Position numbers and translations under genes: made by a program
The notes under the pieces: generated by a model
The model's database searches: none
Seen by the model: the letters and a program-made list of their open reading frames with translations, nothing else
What the model was told of the DNA's origin: nothing
NCBI GenBank assembly: GCA_019925105.1
Contig: JAHGAU010000028.1
Span: 799,581 to 863,580 of the forward strand
Direction: 5' to 3'
From: Niebla homalea
Lineage: Eukaryota > Ascomycota > Lecanoromycetes > Lecanorales > Ramalinaceae
DNA length: 64,000 nt
Shown here: piece by piece, positions 44,561 to 57,169 of the stretch
How positions within the stretch are numbered: the first letter of the stretch is position 1
Layout of the letters: the number at the start of each line of letters is the position of its first letter

Positions 44561-45549
44561 CGTCCAAGTTAATAACGTGGTCCCCCTATTTTAATTTAGG
44601 TAAGGTATTAATTATATTATTAGAAAAGATATTTATATACTTATTTAGCTCCCTTAGGATACTCCGGCTAATAGAGTCTTTTATAATACCTATACGCGTT
44701 AAATTGCCCTAAGGGATTTATAATACTTTTAAGCGCTTTATCGTTACGCCTACGTAAACGACTATAAAGACCTCATTAATCTCCGTTAAACTTTAACCGA
44801 AGTTATAAACGCTATTAATCTATAACTTATAAGAATTAACCTTAAAGTGTTATTTATCCGCTGCCGGATCGATCGTTATTTATAAGGCGCGTAGGGTTAA
44901 TAAATTAAGGACCACGTTTAGACCTTTTTAATTAATAGCGTAAAAAAGTATCTTATACTATTTCTATTGCTTTTAGTTATTAACTAGATAATACTATAAT
45001 TAATAAACGTTATAATAAAAGATCTGTTTATTATTAAGAAAAGCCGCTTACGGTAAGATAGCGGGGGTTAATTATAAGTCCTACTGGACCGTATATACTT
45101 ATGAAATTAAATTTATTTAAGTTTTAGTATTAATTAATATACTTAATAATTAAGGATTATCCTAAAAACTCGTCCAGCCCTTAATAATAAAAGCCGGGTA
45201 TGCCTCTAGCTATCTCTTTATTGGCTTTAACCTTAAGGCGCTGCCGGAGCTTTATCGTTTTTTAACACGTTATCCTTTTTACGGGATTTTACGCTTATTA
45301 TTAAGACCTTATTTTATAAAACAATAAGGCAATCGGATACATAATAACTTTTTCCGTAATATATATAATACTTAACGTTCTTATTTACTTTAAGGGCGGC
45401 GTTAAAGTTTTTAGGTATAGCTTTACGCTTTTAACCGCGAGAATCAGTTTTAATAGGGATACGCGTTGGCTTCGAGCCGTCGGAATTAGGTTTAAATACC
45501 TTATTTTTAAGGGATTTACCCTTATTAGCTTTTTAATTACCATTAATAA

Positions 45550-46330
45550 TACGCTCTAGGTTATTTTCCTGTATAATCGCCGCCGTTACGATATTATCCC
45601 GGGTTCTTAATACTTTATTAATTACGAGGATTTTAATTTTAAGCTCCGGTAAAAGCTTTATAAAGAATATATAAGCATAAAACTCATCTGGTAATAATAA
45701 TAAGTCCTCTTTTATAATCTTTAAAGTATTACGGAATTACGTTACCTTTTAATTAAAGCGTTGCTTAATATCCTTAAACCGTTTATAATAAGTAAACCGG
45801 TGGTTTTCCGGATTAATTATTAGGTTTAAAAGTTTATCTTTAAGCTCTTAATAGCTTATTCTATTAATTTTTTCGTCCGGTAAGTTAAAAATTTTACGAG
45901 AGATAGACTTTAAATAAAAAATTACCTTTTTTCTTTCAGTAAGGAAGTACTTAGGATAAAGTATAAATTATTTCTTTAAGTTAGTAAACCACGTTTAATG
46001 CTTACTCTTAGACTTATTTTAATATAACTTAAACCTTTCCGGATGAAAGGACTTACTTTTATGGGGTAGGATAAAAGCCGCCGGCGGTACGCCGTTGGTA
46101 TAAAGCTTAACAGCAGGGTTAACGTAAGGGAAAGTCCCGGAGCATAAACCCTTATGCTACGTATTAACGTGGTTAAATATATACTCTTAATAAGTACGAT
46201 TTTCGGCCTTAAGCCGGTCAGCTTCAGACTATAATTTTAAAAGTTAAGCTTACTAAACCATAGTATTATAGCGGCGCTCCGCCGCTTCAATCTGCTTAAC
46301 TATAATAAAGGGGTTTTTAATTAAAAAGCG
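45550..46330 (-). pseudogene. Gypsy Gag remnant
   Basis: Minus-strand reading after the PBS-side LTR gives gag-like text: PERFKLY, WFTNLKKxFILYPKYF, FNLPDEKINRISYxELKDKLLNLI, ENHRFTYYKRFKDIKQRF, VTxFRNTLKII, IFFIKLLPELKIKIL. This matches the fungal Gypsy Gag (retrotransposon gag domain) layout. No intact zinc knuckle remains. Confidence 0.6.
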
Positions 46331-46427
46331 AATATCGTTTTCCTGTTTTAAGGTTCGTTAAATTAATCGAGTATCTATTGCGATGGTAACGTCGGGTTTT
46401 CTTTTTAATAAGGAAGAAGAATTAAAA

Positions 46428-46760
46428 TATTAAACTAACCCCGCTAGCGGTACGCCGGCGGGATTAATAAAGGTAGATATAGAAGACGTAACGTTACGGT
46501 CTGGATACTTGGGTACCACTTTAATAAGTAAATTAATAATAAGATTAATTCTTAAGGAACTTAGAAAGAACTAGGGTATAGCCTTTACTTAAGGTAAAGG
46601 TGATGATTACCCCGCTTTATGCCTGTTGAGCTACGGCTTATGAATGACGTATATTAAGGCCGTTGCCAAGGCCCTTTACCAAGGCCTAACGGCCTACCTT
46701 GGCGCAGCAGTATGGCGCACCACTGTGGCGCCGGCGCAGAGGTGGCGCTAGCTGCTAACA
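46428..46760 (-). repeat. LTR, right (5' LTR in element orientation)
   Basis: 333 bp. Left half is RIP-changed (TATTAAACTAACC in place of TGTTAGACTGACC). The right half from about 46600 keeps CpA and TpG dinucleotides, e.g. GGCGCAGCAGTATGGCGCACCACTGTGG, and ends with an intact CTAACA. It shows the unmutated sequence that the left LTR has lost. Confidence 0.9.
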
Positions 46761-46765
46761 CTTAT
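46761..46765. repeat. Target-site duplication CTTAT, right
   Basis: Matches 39112-39116. Copy B sequence resumes directly after it. Confidence 0.85.
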
Positions 46766-49700
46766 TTATATTATTAAAATAAAGAAATTAACGGAATAAA
46801 TTAAAACGGTTACTGAAAATATAAATATAACGATTACGGAACCGGAAAAATTTAAGATTAATACCTGGATAACCCGTATCGGATAAGCTATTTATTTATT
46901 TAATTTTAATTTAGTTATAACCCGGTCTTAATTAAAACCCCCGGTAAAACCAACTTTAAAATCGAACGATCTAAAATAATTATTGATTTTATTATTATAT
47001 TTAATAATAAAATTAATTAAGGCTTTATTTTAAAAAGCGGTTTTAATTAATAAGTTAAATATTATAAGCCGGAATTCATTAGAATATATAAATTATAAAG
47101 AAACCGGTAACGTTATAAATAAAAAACCGTTTATAATATATATCGGTTTAAATACGATTTACTTTTATACCGAGGTTTAACTTAATATATTTATTTATTT
47201 ATAGAATATTAAATTATTTATTCCAGGGAACCGTTTAAGGTATAAATATATTAAATTATCTTTTACTTTATTTATTAAAGTATTAAGATTTATAAAAAAT
47301 TAGTTAAAAAAGTAAATTATCTTTATTTTTTCCTTATTATTTATTATTTATTATTTATATTTACTTTTTAACTTATAATTTTTACCTTTTTTAATTTTTT
47401 TTTATATTTTTTTTATATTTTATTTTACCCTTTTTTTTAATTTTTACTTTTATTACTTTTATCTTTTATTTAAATATATATATTAATAACCTTTTTTTTA
47501 ATAAATTTAATAAAAAATTCACTAATAATTTATCCAATAATAATTTTAAGGATTTATTATATTCTTTAAATAAATTTAAGAATTTATTATTATACTTTTT
47601 TTTAAGCCTTTTATATTAAGATTTATCTAAGGACGATTATTAAAGCCCTTTACTTAATAGCTTAATAATACACGGTATCAGTACTGATTTTACCTGGTTT
47701 CCACTTATAAATTATATTATTAAATTAAGTGGTATTATTACTTTTTCTTAAGCCCTTATCCTTTTAAGGGCTTATACTCTTTAACCCAGTCTACCGGAAC
47801 CTGAGGATTAAATTATCGACTTAGATATATTAATAAATTTATCTTTAATTTCGGATTCCGATTTACCTATTAATACCTTATTTAGTAAAACTATTAAATT
47901 AACGAAAAATCATTTATTCCTTATTAATATTAATACCTTATTATGGCTTATTAACTTCGTTTTTAAATTACGGACTTATGGATTTACCCTTAATTATAAT
48001 ATTATTAAGGAAGGTATTATATTTTAAGAAAATAACGAGGTTTTTTATAAAAATCTTTTATTAATTATAAATTAATACCGTTCCGTAATATTTAAATTAC
48101 TAGAAACCGATAAATTCCGGTTATTTAATAATTTATTATTTACCGGTTAAAACGATTTACCCTCCGTGGATTTTATTACTTTTTTTAACGATATTATTAA
48201 TAATATACCGGACTAGAATTTCTTTATAGATAAACGGAATAAATTATTTTTTAAAAGTGATTTTTAACTTTATAAAAAAATTTATTAAATACCAACCTTA
48301 TAAAACCGTTTTCTTAAATTTAAAAATAACGATATTTATTGGAAACTGGATAAAGTTTATTATTTATTTAAAAAAAACCGGAAATTTAAAAAAGAGTTAA
48401 TAATTTTATTATAGTTTACTTAAGGTAATCTAGCTTAAAGCCTTAAAATCCAATTAATTTAATACTGAAATTAATTAAATTTTAAACGGAATATTTTTAT
48501 TTAAAACGGCCTATTTATATTTATTATTTTATATTATAAAGGTTTTATTATTACTAGATCGATTAAGGTTATAAACCAGTTTATACCTTATAAATTATCG
48601 GTTTTATTTATTTATTATTTTTAACTTTATATTCCTTTAAAAATGAATTTATTGAATTTATATTTGGAAAAATTAAATATTACCTTTTACCTTTAATTTA
48701 AACGGATTTACTTTATTAAAAACCTTAAAAAAACTGAAAAATCAAAAAAATAATAAAAACGATTAAAACGTTAAACGGTAATTAATAATAATTCAGATGA
48801 AATTTAAAAAAAGGATTTAAATTAATAAAAATTTTAAGATATCCTTTATTATTATAATACCTAAACGTCCAATTCTTTTAATACGGCTTTATCTAAGGAG
48901 TTCCGGTCCCGGGTAAGAGTAAATATTAAAACTTTAATTTAACGGCATATTATTATTATTATTTTTCAACGTTATTATAATAAATTTATTAATAAAAATT
49001 AAGAAAACGCTATTAATCTAAATAATAACGATAAAAAAAATAAAATTATCAATTTATAAGCTATTTATATTAATAATATTATTAATAATATATACTCCCG
49101 GTTATTAAACGAAATACCGGGTTAAATATATACTTAATAGGAAAAATTTATAACTTTATTTATTGAACTTTTTCAATTCCTTTAATTCCTAAATATTTTA
49201 TTTATACCGGAAAAATTGGATTAAAAATCTAAGTTATTTATAAATTCTATTAAGGAAATTTATAAAGAAAAATATTAAAGATTTTAATTTACTTAAATTT
49301 TATCGGCCTTTTAATAATTATACGGTTAAAATCTGGAGTTTTAGGGTTTATAAAAAACCGGATTAACGGCAATTCTATCCGGAAAAAGTCTAATTATTAT
49401 TATATTTAATACTAAACGTGGAAAAAGTGCTTTTTTTATAGTCCTTACCGTTATTATCGGCCTAAATAGACTTATTATAATAATATTATCCCTTATATCT
49501 TTAAGAAAGGAAATATTACTTAAAGCTTAAAATTAAGGTTTTAAATATTTAGAGTAAACCTTAAAAAGCCTTAAAAATTAAGCTAATATTATATTAATTA
49601 CCCCGGAAATAACTGTTACCGAACTTTTTAATTAATTTTTAAATTGATTAAAACGATAAGGCCGTTTAAACCGTATTATTATTAATAAAGCTTATATTTT

Positions 49701-51516
49701 ATTGGATGGTATTAAGGATTTTCAGCTAAAAATTAAGGAATTAAAATCCTTAATTAAATATAAAACGCAATTTATTTATTTAACAACTTTTTTATTATTA
49801 AAAAACGAAAATACCTAATTTTAACTAGTTAGTATCGATATATTTAATATACTTTTATTATAGGAACCGACTATAAGGCTAAATATTCAATATTTAATTT
49901 AAGAATACGTTATAATAAATAATTTAAGGGATAATTTACCACCTTTAATAAATTCGAAAAAAAGGCTTTATTTAAGTGGTTAAATCCTTATTTTTTATAA
50001 GATAATTTACCTTATAAATTAAGTTAATAAAGTCTTAAATATACTTAAATATTACGTAAAAATCGGGATTATAAATTAAAAACGTTAAATATTCGATAAT
50101 TTCCGTAATAAAAAAGCCTTTATTTTAATGATTACTTCGGCTTTATCTATAAGACTAGATTTACCGGATATACGGGTTACTATTTACGTTAATTTATTAA
50201 GGGATTTAAAAACTTATAATTAAGAAAGTAAACGAGCTAGCCAATAAGGGAAAAAAAGTAAAACTATAATCCTTTATAATCCTCGGTTATCTCGGCTTAA
50301 AGATCCGGATATAAAGGATTACGTTAAAAACGATAAATATTGACGGATTATATTGGATTTAATTATAAATAACTTTATAAACCGGAAAAAATATAAGAAA
50401 AACGAGGAAAAATATGATTTTTACTCTGGGTTTATTTAAAAAGAAAAACTTAATACCGAAATCGAAAAGGATTTATTTACGGATTTTACCGGATTTATAA
50501 ATATCAATTTTATAGATTTTAAATTATAAGAATCTTATAATTTAAAATTAAAAGATTGATATTTATTAAAAAACCGGAAAAATAAAATAAATTTAAATAA
50601 CCTAAAATTAACTTTATAATACTAATCTAAAAACTATATTAATTATAAAATATATATAAATTCGGATATATTAATATTATTATAATATTCTTTCAATAAA
50701 TATTAAAATTATAATATTTATAATATACGTTTTTTTATAAAAACTTAAATTAATAAATTCCATTATTAAGATATAAATAAATACTTAGGATATTTTAAAT
50801 ATCTTTTACTTTAGGATTTTTATATCCGGTTTAAACCTTTACTTATAGATAAGGGTTATAGATTTATTAGAAAAAAATCCTATTTATATCGATAAAGCCT
50901 GGTCTTTAAAATCCTTTTTATTTATTTTTATTATATAAAGGATTAACCAATTTTTTAATTATTAATAAAATAATATTAAAAAAATATTTAATATTTATTT
51001 ATTAAGGATAAAGTAAAGTTAAAGGATATTTTAACTTATAGACGGTTAAAAAAGAGTTATAGAAATACGGAGATTAACGGGTTTATTGAGATATTATTAC
51101 ATAATTTTACCTTAATTTAATTTAAAAATAAATAAATAAATAATTTATAAATATCTTTTTAAGAAAAGCTTTTAAATATTTACCTTATATTTTTTTTAAA
51201 AAAAACCTTTATAATAAAATATTCAAGTTTAGATTAAAAGAAAAAACAAGTTCTTTTATTATTTATTAATAATTATATTAAAAGGGTTAATATTAATAAA
51301 TAAATAAATAAGGAATTTAAAGCTAAATAAAAAAAAGGAAAAAAGGAAATAACGATAAATAAATAATGGGTAAAATACAATAAATAAATAAATAGATAAA
51401 TAAAGAAAGGAATAAGTAAAGGAAAAAACTATCACCTAGTACTCATCGCTTGTAGGCTCCACGCAATTATTCCCCCACCCGGGGAAACCTCGGCGGCTAA
51501 AAGTATTAATTTTTAG

Positions 51517-51540
51517 GCAATTATTTTTTAAAGTAATTAC
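51517..51540. repeat. Second terminal hairpin of copy C
   Basis: Arms GCAATTATTTTT and AAAGTAATTAC. The core GCAATTATT also occurs at about 51459-51467 in the place of hairpin 1's right arm, but the left arm of hairpin 1 no longer pairs well. Third distinct arm sequence in the family. Confidence 0.7.
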
Positions 51541-52439
51541 TTAGAGGGTAATTCTTAAACCGATTTAAAAATTTTTGGTAATAAAGTTATAAAGCCCGGT
51601 AAGCCTTATAAAACGAGCTTTTACTTATTTAAATCCGATAATTCCTTATTTAATTATAGATTTTTAAATTATTTTGAATTTTTAATAATTAATAATTAAG
51701 TTTATTTCCCGGCGTTAATTTTTAACTTTTATTTAATTATTCCCCGGAAAAATATAATAATTTAACTTTTTTCATATAAATTTCAGCTTTTTAACGGTAT
51801 CGGAAAAATAAAAATTTATTTATTAACGCTTATTATAATATTAATATTAATTTTATATGGCGTAAATTTTTTAACTTTAAAGGGTATATTTTAAAAGTTA
51901 TTAAGATTTATTATATGTTTTTTTTATTAATAAAAAATTATTAAATATAGATTTTATAATAATACCGGAATTATTATAATCCGTTTATTATTAATAATAA
52001 TATCCTTAAAATAAAATTAAAATATAGTTTTTATAATTAATATTTATAATTAATATCTTAATATAAAGAAGTATTAACGTTACTTTTTTATATTAAGATT
52101 AAATATATATATCCGTTATTTCCGTTTTACTTATAATATTAAGTAAACCGGATTAATATTTCCTTTATTTAAACTTTTAAAGGATTAATTATTTCTTTAA
52201 CTTAAAGATCTCGGGATAATTTTCTATCCGGCTTAAACTTTTCCGGATGGTTATTTATTTGGCTCGGACTTTTTCAGCTTTTTATTTCCTCCGATTAATT
52301 ATTAATTACGTAAATACGTTATGATTTTAACGTATAATCTTAAATATATAAAGACCTTTTTTTTTTTCAGATTTTCTCTTTTCTTTATTATACTTAAATT
52401 ACTTATTTATATTATACCCAGTAATACCTTACCTAGTCC

Positions 52440-52735
52440 CAACTTTATTCTTTATTATTTACCTTTAACCCTTTACCCTTTACCCTTACCTTCGGTTTAC
52501 CTTTACTTTTACCTTCGGTTTACCTTTACCCTTATCTTCGGTTTACCTTTACCCTTACCTTTACCTTACCTTACTCTTACCTTTACCTTACCTTACTTTA
52601 CTCTTACCTTTACCTTTACCTTACCTTACTCTTACCTATATTTTACTTTATTCTTACCTTTACCTTATTTTACTTTATTCTTACCTTATTTTTACCTTAC
52701 TCTTACCTTATTTTATCCTACTTTACCCTTCCTTT
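52440..52735 (+). repeat. TTTACC-rich pyrimidine array of copy C
   Basis: About 300 bp of TTTACC, TTACC, CTTTACCCTTACC and CGGTTTACC units. The open frame that spans it is a low-complexity artefact of Leu/Pro/Tyr/Phe codons. Confidence 0.85.
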
Positions 52736-52789
52736 TATCTATAATAACTTTAAGTTAATTATTTACTGAAAAGGTTTTTACCTTTATAC

Positions 52790-55423
52790 TTATTTATAAC
52801 GTTTTAATTTATCGTAATTATAAATATACCGTCCGTTCTACTGAAATCCGTAATTACCTCCGGATTAAATACCTTTAGATCCCGACTTAAATAAGGGGTA
52901 AAATTATATCTTATTTATTTAAAGTTTATTTAAATAATATTACCTTCTTTATTAAGGCTATTAAGCTTATTGATTTATTATTGGTTAATATTAATTTTAA
53001 ATATATTATTTATAATTATATCTATTTATTATAAAGTGGTATAATTAAATATTATTGATCTTTTTACCGGGATATATATAACCCGTAAAAAATAAGGGAT
53101 TATAAACGGAAAAATTAACCGGAAAAATTAAATACCCAATAAATATCCGTTTAATATTAACGGTTTTTTAATTCCGGCTTAAATTGATATTATTTTAAAG
53201 TATTTAATACTTAAAATAACGAACTTATTATTATTATTAAAAATACCGACGTTTACGCTTTAATTATTTCTATTAAACTTAAGAAACTTACGAATCGGAT
53301 TAAGGAAAATACGGAAAAAGTTAATAAAATAATTATTAAACCCGGTAAACTTAACGTTAATATATAATTTACCTATATTGGATAAATAAAATACTTATTG
53401 AATTTCGACCTTATTATAGCCCGTTCCTGGCTTAAAGCCCTTAAAATACCTTTATTAAATAAACCAAGTTATTTATCGGTTTTATCGTTATATACGATTA
53501 ATTAATTAATACGGGTTTTATTTTAGAAGGCGGTTTTAATTAATAAGGTTAATAAGGTAGGTTAAAATTTAATTGAATTTATTAATTAAAAAGAAACCGG
53601 TAATATTACCAATAAAAAACCCTTTATAATATATATCGGATTAAATACGATCGATAATTATATAAACGTTTGGCAGAATATTTATAATTATTTATGGAAT
53701 ACCCAGGCTATTCCCGATTAATTTAATTACCGATATACCTAGTTATTAAAGGGTTTATTTATTAAAATTATGAAAATTATTAAGGGGATTACCAGGTATA
53801 ACTTACCATTTTTTATATTTATGTTTTTATTCTTACCTTTTTTATTTTTATTTTATTTTTATTTAATATTTAAAAATACCCTTTTTTTATATTTTTATTA
53901 AATTTATTTACCCCTTTTTATTTTACTGATTATTATAGTAATAAGTCTGGGAGTGGGTCTAAGTTAAACGAGCAACTTACCCTTACCCTTACCCTTACCC
54001 CCCTTAAAAAAACGTTATTACGTTTTTTCTTAAGCTTTTTAAGTTAGGATTTATCCGATAACGATTATAAAAGCTTTTTACTTAACGGCTTAATAATATA
54101 CGGAATCTTATCGGATTTTATTTAACTTTCCTCCTCGGTTTATACTTTGAAATTAAGCGTTATTATTATTTTTTCTTAAGCCCTTATTTTTTTAAAGGCT
54201 TATTTACTTTAACCCGAAATACCTAAGCCCGATACTTAATTAATCCACTTTAACGATAATTTTATAATAAATTTTACGTTAAATACCGAATAATAACTTA
54301 TTAATATTTTTATTAAAACCAAGGAATTAATAAAAATCTATTTATTTATTATTAAAATTAACCTTTCCTTTTAACTTTTTAATTTTATCTTTAAATTACG
54401 GAGTTATAATTTTACTTTAAACTATAATTAAACCGAAGAAAATACGATATCTTAAGAAAATAATAAAGTTTTTTATAAAAACTTTTCGTTATTTATAAAT
54501 TAATATAGGTTTATTATTTTTAAATTATTAAAAACAATAAATTCTCGTTTATTTTAAAACCTTTTATTTATCTTAAAAGAAGATTTATTATTCCTTAATT
54601 TTTCAGCCTTTTTTAATAACGTCTTAAATTCTTTACCGGACTAGAATTTCCTTATAAATAAAAGAAATTATATTTATTTACCTTTAAACGGTAACTTATA
54701 GTTTTATAAAAAAATCTATCGGGAATTATTATTATAAAAGCGTTTTATTATTTTTAAAAATAATAATATTAATTGGAAACTTTAAGAGGTATAATGTCTT
54801 TTCCAGGAAAACCGGAAATTTAAAAATAAACTTATAGTATTATTATAGCTTACCTAAAAAGGGCCTATCCGCGGCCCGGAAATATATTCACTCCGTTATA
54901 AGAATTACGTTAATAATAAACGGAACGTATTTTTTTAAAACGGTTTCCTTATGTTTATTACTTCCTATTATAAGGGGTTCGTTAATTTAATAAAATTTAA
55001 GGTTATTAATTATTTTATACTTTCAGAAGTTACTATATTCTTTATTTATTACCTTTAATTATTTACTCCTTTAAAAATAAATTTATTGAATTTATTCCTC
55101 GATAATCCGGATATTACCCTTTACTTATAGTTTAAGAGGGATTTATTAACTATAAAAAAACCAAAAAAAATTGAAAAAAATTAAAAAGGAAAAAAACGAG
55201 TTTAACGTTTAACGGTAATTACCTTAAATTCTAAGGAGGAAGGTAATTTAAACCAATAGGGGTTTAAAGATATCCTTTACCGTTATAATACCTAGAATAT
55301 TAATTCTTTTAATAAGGCTTTATTTAAGGAGTTTAAGTTACGGATTAAAGTTAATATCGGTATTTCGGCTTAACGTTATATTATTATTATAATTTTTCGA
55401 TATTATTACGGTAAATTAAAAAC
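52790..55423 (+). pseudogene. DUF3505 and recombinase-like regions of copy C
   Basis: DUF3505-like start: YRNYKYTVRSTEIRNYLRIKYL (Cys and His changed to Tyr by RIP), later RKNxPEKLNTQ. The middle region keeps the best copy of the first recombinase-like motif: GPIRGPEIYSLRYKNYVNNKRN at about 54849-54910, followed by GFLMFITSYYKGF. The second motif reads A-stop-RYIIIIIFRYYYGK at 55368-55415. The frame then ends at the border with copy D. Not functional. Confidence 0.6.
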
Positions 55424-55438
55424 CTACCATCTAGTTTT

Positions 55439-55539
55439 GAATGGTTGCAGCCTCCACCCATTCATTCCCTCCGCCGGGGGGAATTCCGCTTTACCCCTGC
55501 TGCACCCTTAAACCATTTATTTTTAAAAATAAATAGTTT
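55439..55539. repeat. Paired terminal hairpins of copy D
   Basis: Hairpin 1: GAATGG (55439-55444) with CCATTC (55458-55463). Hairpin 2: AAACCATTTATTTTT (55510-55524) with AAAAATAAATAGTTT (55525-55539). The shared core is CCATTCATT, in hairpin 2 partly RIP-changed to CCATTTATT. Fourth distinct arm sequence in the family. Confidence 0.85.
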
Positions 55540-57169
55540 GAGGTATTTTCCAGACCGGATCCCTTAACTTTATATAGTAAAAATATAGAGCTCAGTACGG
55601 GCTATAAAACGAGCCCCGTTTAACCCGGATCGGGTAAAAGGCGATTTAATTATCGATTTTATTAAGTGTAGGAATTCTGGAGGTTCAAGTTTAAATTTAT
55701 TTCCCGGCGTTAAAACTCACTTTTTCCCCCGCCGTTCCCCGTTAAAATGTAATAATTGAACTTTTTAGCCTGAAATTAAAGCTTTTTAACGGTATCGGAA
55801 AAATAAAATTCCGTTTATTAATACTTATAATAATATTAAGGTAAATATTTTTCCGTTTAATTTTTAAGGTTTAATAAAATATATTTAAGTTATTTTTAAT
55901 TATTAATTATATTTATTAAACCTAAAAAGATTTTTATTAAAATAGTATTAATTTAGCCCGGATATACTATAATCCGGGTATTATTAATACTTATATTATT
56001 AAATACTTTATTAAATATTCAGAATTTTTAATAATTAAATTATATAACTATTATATTAAAGTATTCTTAATATAGGATAGCGATATTAAAGTCTTAACCG
56101 CTATCTTATATTAAGCTTTTTATAATTTAAGGGTATTTTAAGAAATATATTTATAATAAAGTTATTAAGTTTTAAGATAAAATTATTAAAACTTTATTTA
56201 TCTTATTACCTTATTTTTTACTTTATACCCTATAATGAAAACTTCTATAGGGAAAACGTAAATCTAAGTATAAGCTTTTAAACTTAGTTTATTTCATATA
56301 ATTTAAATAGTTAATTATTAAACTATTACCGTTATTAAATTCCTTTATTAAAACCGGTTAAATATAAAGTTATTTCCCGGCGCTAAAATCCTAAAAACCT
56401 TTAAAGGGGTGCATCTTAAGGCTTATCCACTTTTTACTTGCCGGAAAAAATCGAATTATACAGAAAAAAAAAAAGCTTTTAAATAAAGTTAAAATTAAAA
56501 AAATCTATTTATTATATTTAAATATATATTTAAAAAAGGTTTTTAATTTATAAAACCTTTACTTTATATTATTAATAACTTCCTTATTATTCATATTACC
56601 TTTTAATAATTTAATCCCGTAATAAAAGGTTTATTAATATATATAGTATTAAAGTAAAAGCTTTAAAAAATCATATATTAAATAGGTAAGTTGGAAAAAA
56701 CCGAAAAATAAGTAATAATTTTTATTAATATAATCCCCCCCCTTTTAATTATATAATAAAGGGCTATTTATAGATATATACCCCACTAACTTATACCCTT
56801 TAAGGTACTCCTGCTTACCGATTATAAAATTATTACGAATACGTCGGTAAGCCCGGCCCAGACCGGTTTATTTTTAAATTATTATATTGCTACCACCGTT
56901 ATTACCGCTATTAAGTATTAGCCTTTATATAGCCCGGTTATTTTTAAATTATTAATAAGCTTAACTATTTTTAAGCCCTGGAACTCATATTCACTCTAAA
57001 ATAATCGTTATAAGCTTGGTAAAGGCTTGGCCAATAATTTGTCTATATAATACCCCTTCCCCCCCCTTAAATTTCTGTTTTTCTCATCATACTTAAGTTA
57101 TTCAATTTACTTAATACCTAAGTAAACCAAATACCCTTTACTTATTACCTATTACTCGACTTATTACCT

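Larger units (their letters stand above)
39117..46760 (-). mobile_element. Ty3/Gypsy LTR retrotransposon inserted in copy B
   Basis: Two LTRs of 333 bp each, ending in TGTTAG...CTAACA, flanked by CTTAT duplications. The element is transcribed on the minus strand: a polypurine tract AAAGGGGGAGA (reverse complement at about 39456-39467) lies next to the left LTR. Pol order on the minus strand is RT, then integrase to the left, the Gypsy order. All coding parts are RIP-degraded. It entered after copy B was in place. Confidence 0.9.
38640..51060 (+). pseudogene. DUF3505 / recombinase-like / RecQ helicase protein of copy B, RIP-degraded and interrupted
   Basis: N-terminal part 38640-39116 and 46766-47310 matches the OrsD-type DUF3505 region: a CR-Y-G-R-E-R-HL zinc-finger-like start, then after the insertion RITE/EPEKFKINTWITRIG. 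The middle part (about 47580-49010) carries the conserved end RHIIIIIFQRYYNKF at 48943-48985. The helicase part (49370-50600) shows NTKRGKS (Walker A-like), INKAYILLDG in place of the DExH box, IYLTTFLLLKN (motif III), EPTIRLNI (motif IV area) and ESKRA near 50225 (motif VI). Stops are frequent and mostly TAA at positions where other copies have W, Q or R, as RIP predicts. Not functional. Confidence 0.65.
37347..51428 (+). mobile_element. Element copy B, full length, split by a Gypsy retrotransposon
   Basis: Begins CTATCACCTAGT at 37347 and ends at the start of copy C (51429) after the tail AATAAGTAAAGGAAAAAA; the same tail closes copy D at about 62571. Without the retrotransposon (39117-46760) and its duplicated target it is about 6.4 kb. 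Order: hairpins, leader, short ORF remnant, TTTACC-type array, DUF3505-like region, recombinase-like region, RecQ-like region. Heavily RIP-mutated throughout: very few CpA or TpG dinucleotides remain. Confidence 0.75.
51429..55423 (+). mobile_element. Element copy C, truncated by copy D
   Basis: Begins CTATCACCTAGT at 51429, directly after the A-rich tail of copy B. It has hairpins, leader, short ORF remnant, pyrimidine array (52440-52735), DUF3505-like and recombinase-like regions. It stops at 55423, just after the motif FRYYYGK, where copy D begins. The helicase part is absent, and no C-type remainder is seen after copy D, so C is a true 3' truncation in this window. Confidence 0.75.

Noticed and set aside
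39117..46760. Reading the retrotransposon on the + strand
   Set aside because: RT and integrase motifs are only readable on the minus strand, and the polypurine tract lies at the left LTR.
52321..52758. 145-codon open frame rich in Leu/Pro/Tyr/Phe
   Set aside because: It is the translation of a TTTACC-type simple array shared by copies B, C and D; low complexity and no protein pattern.
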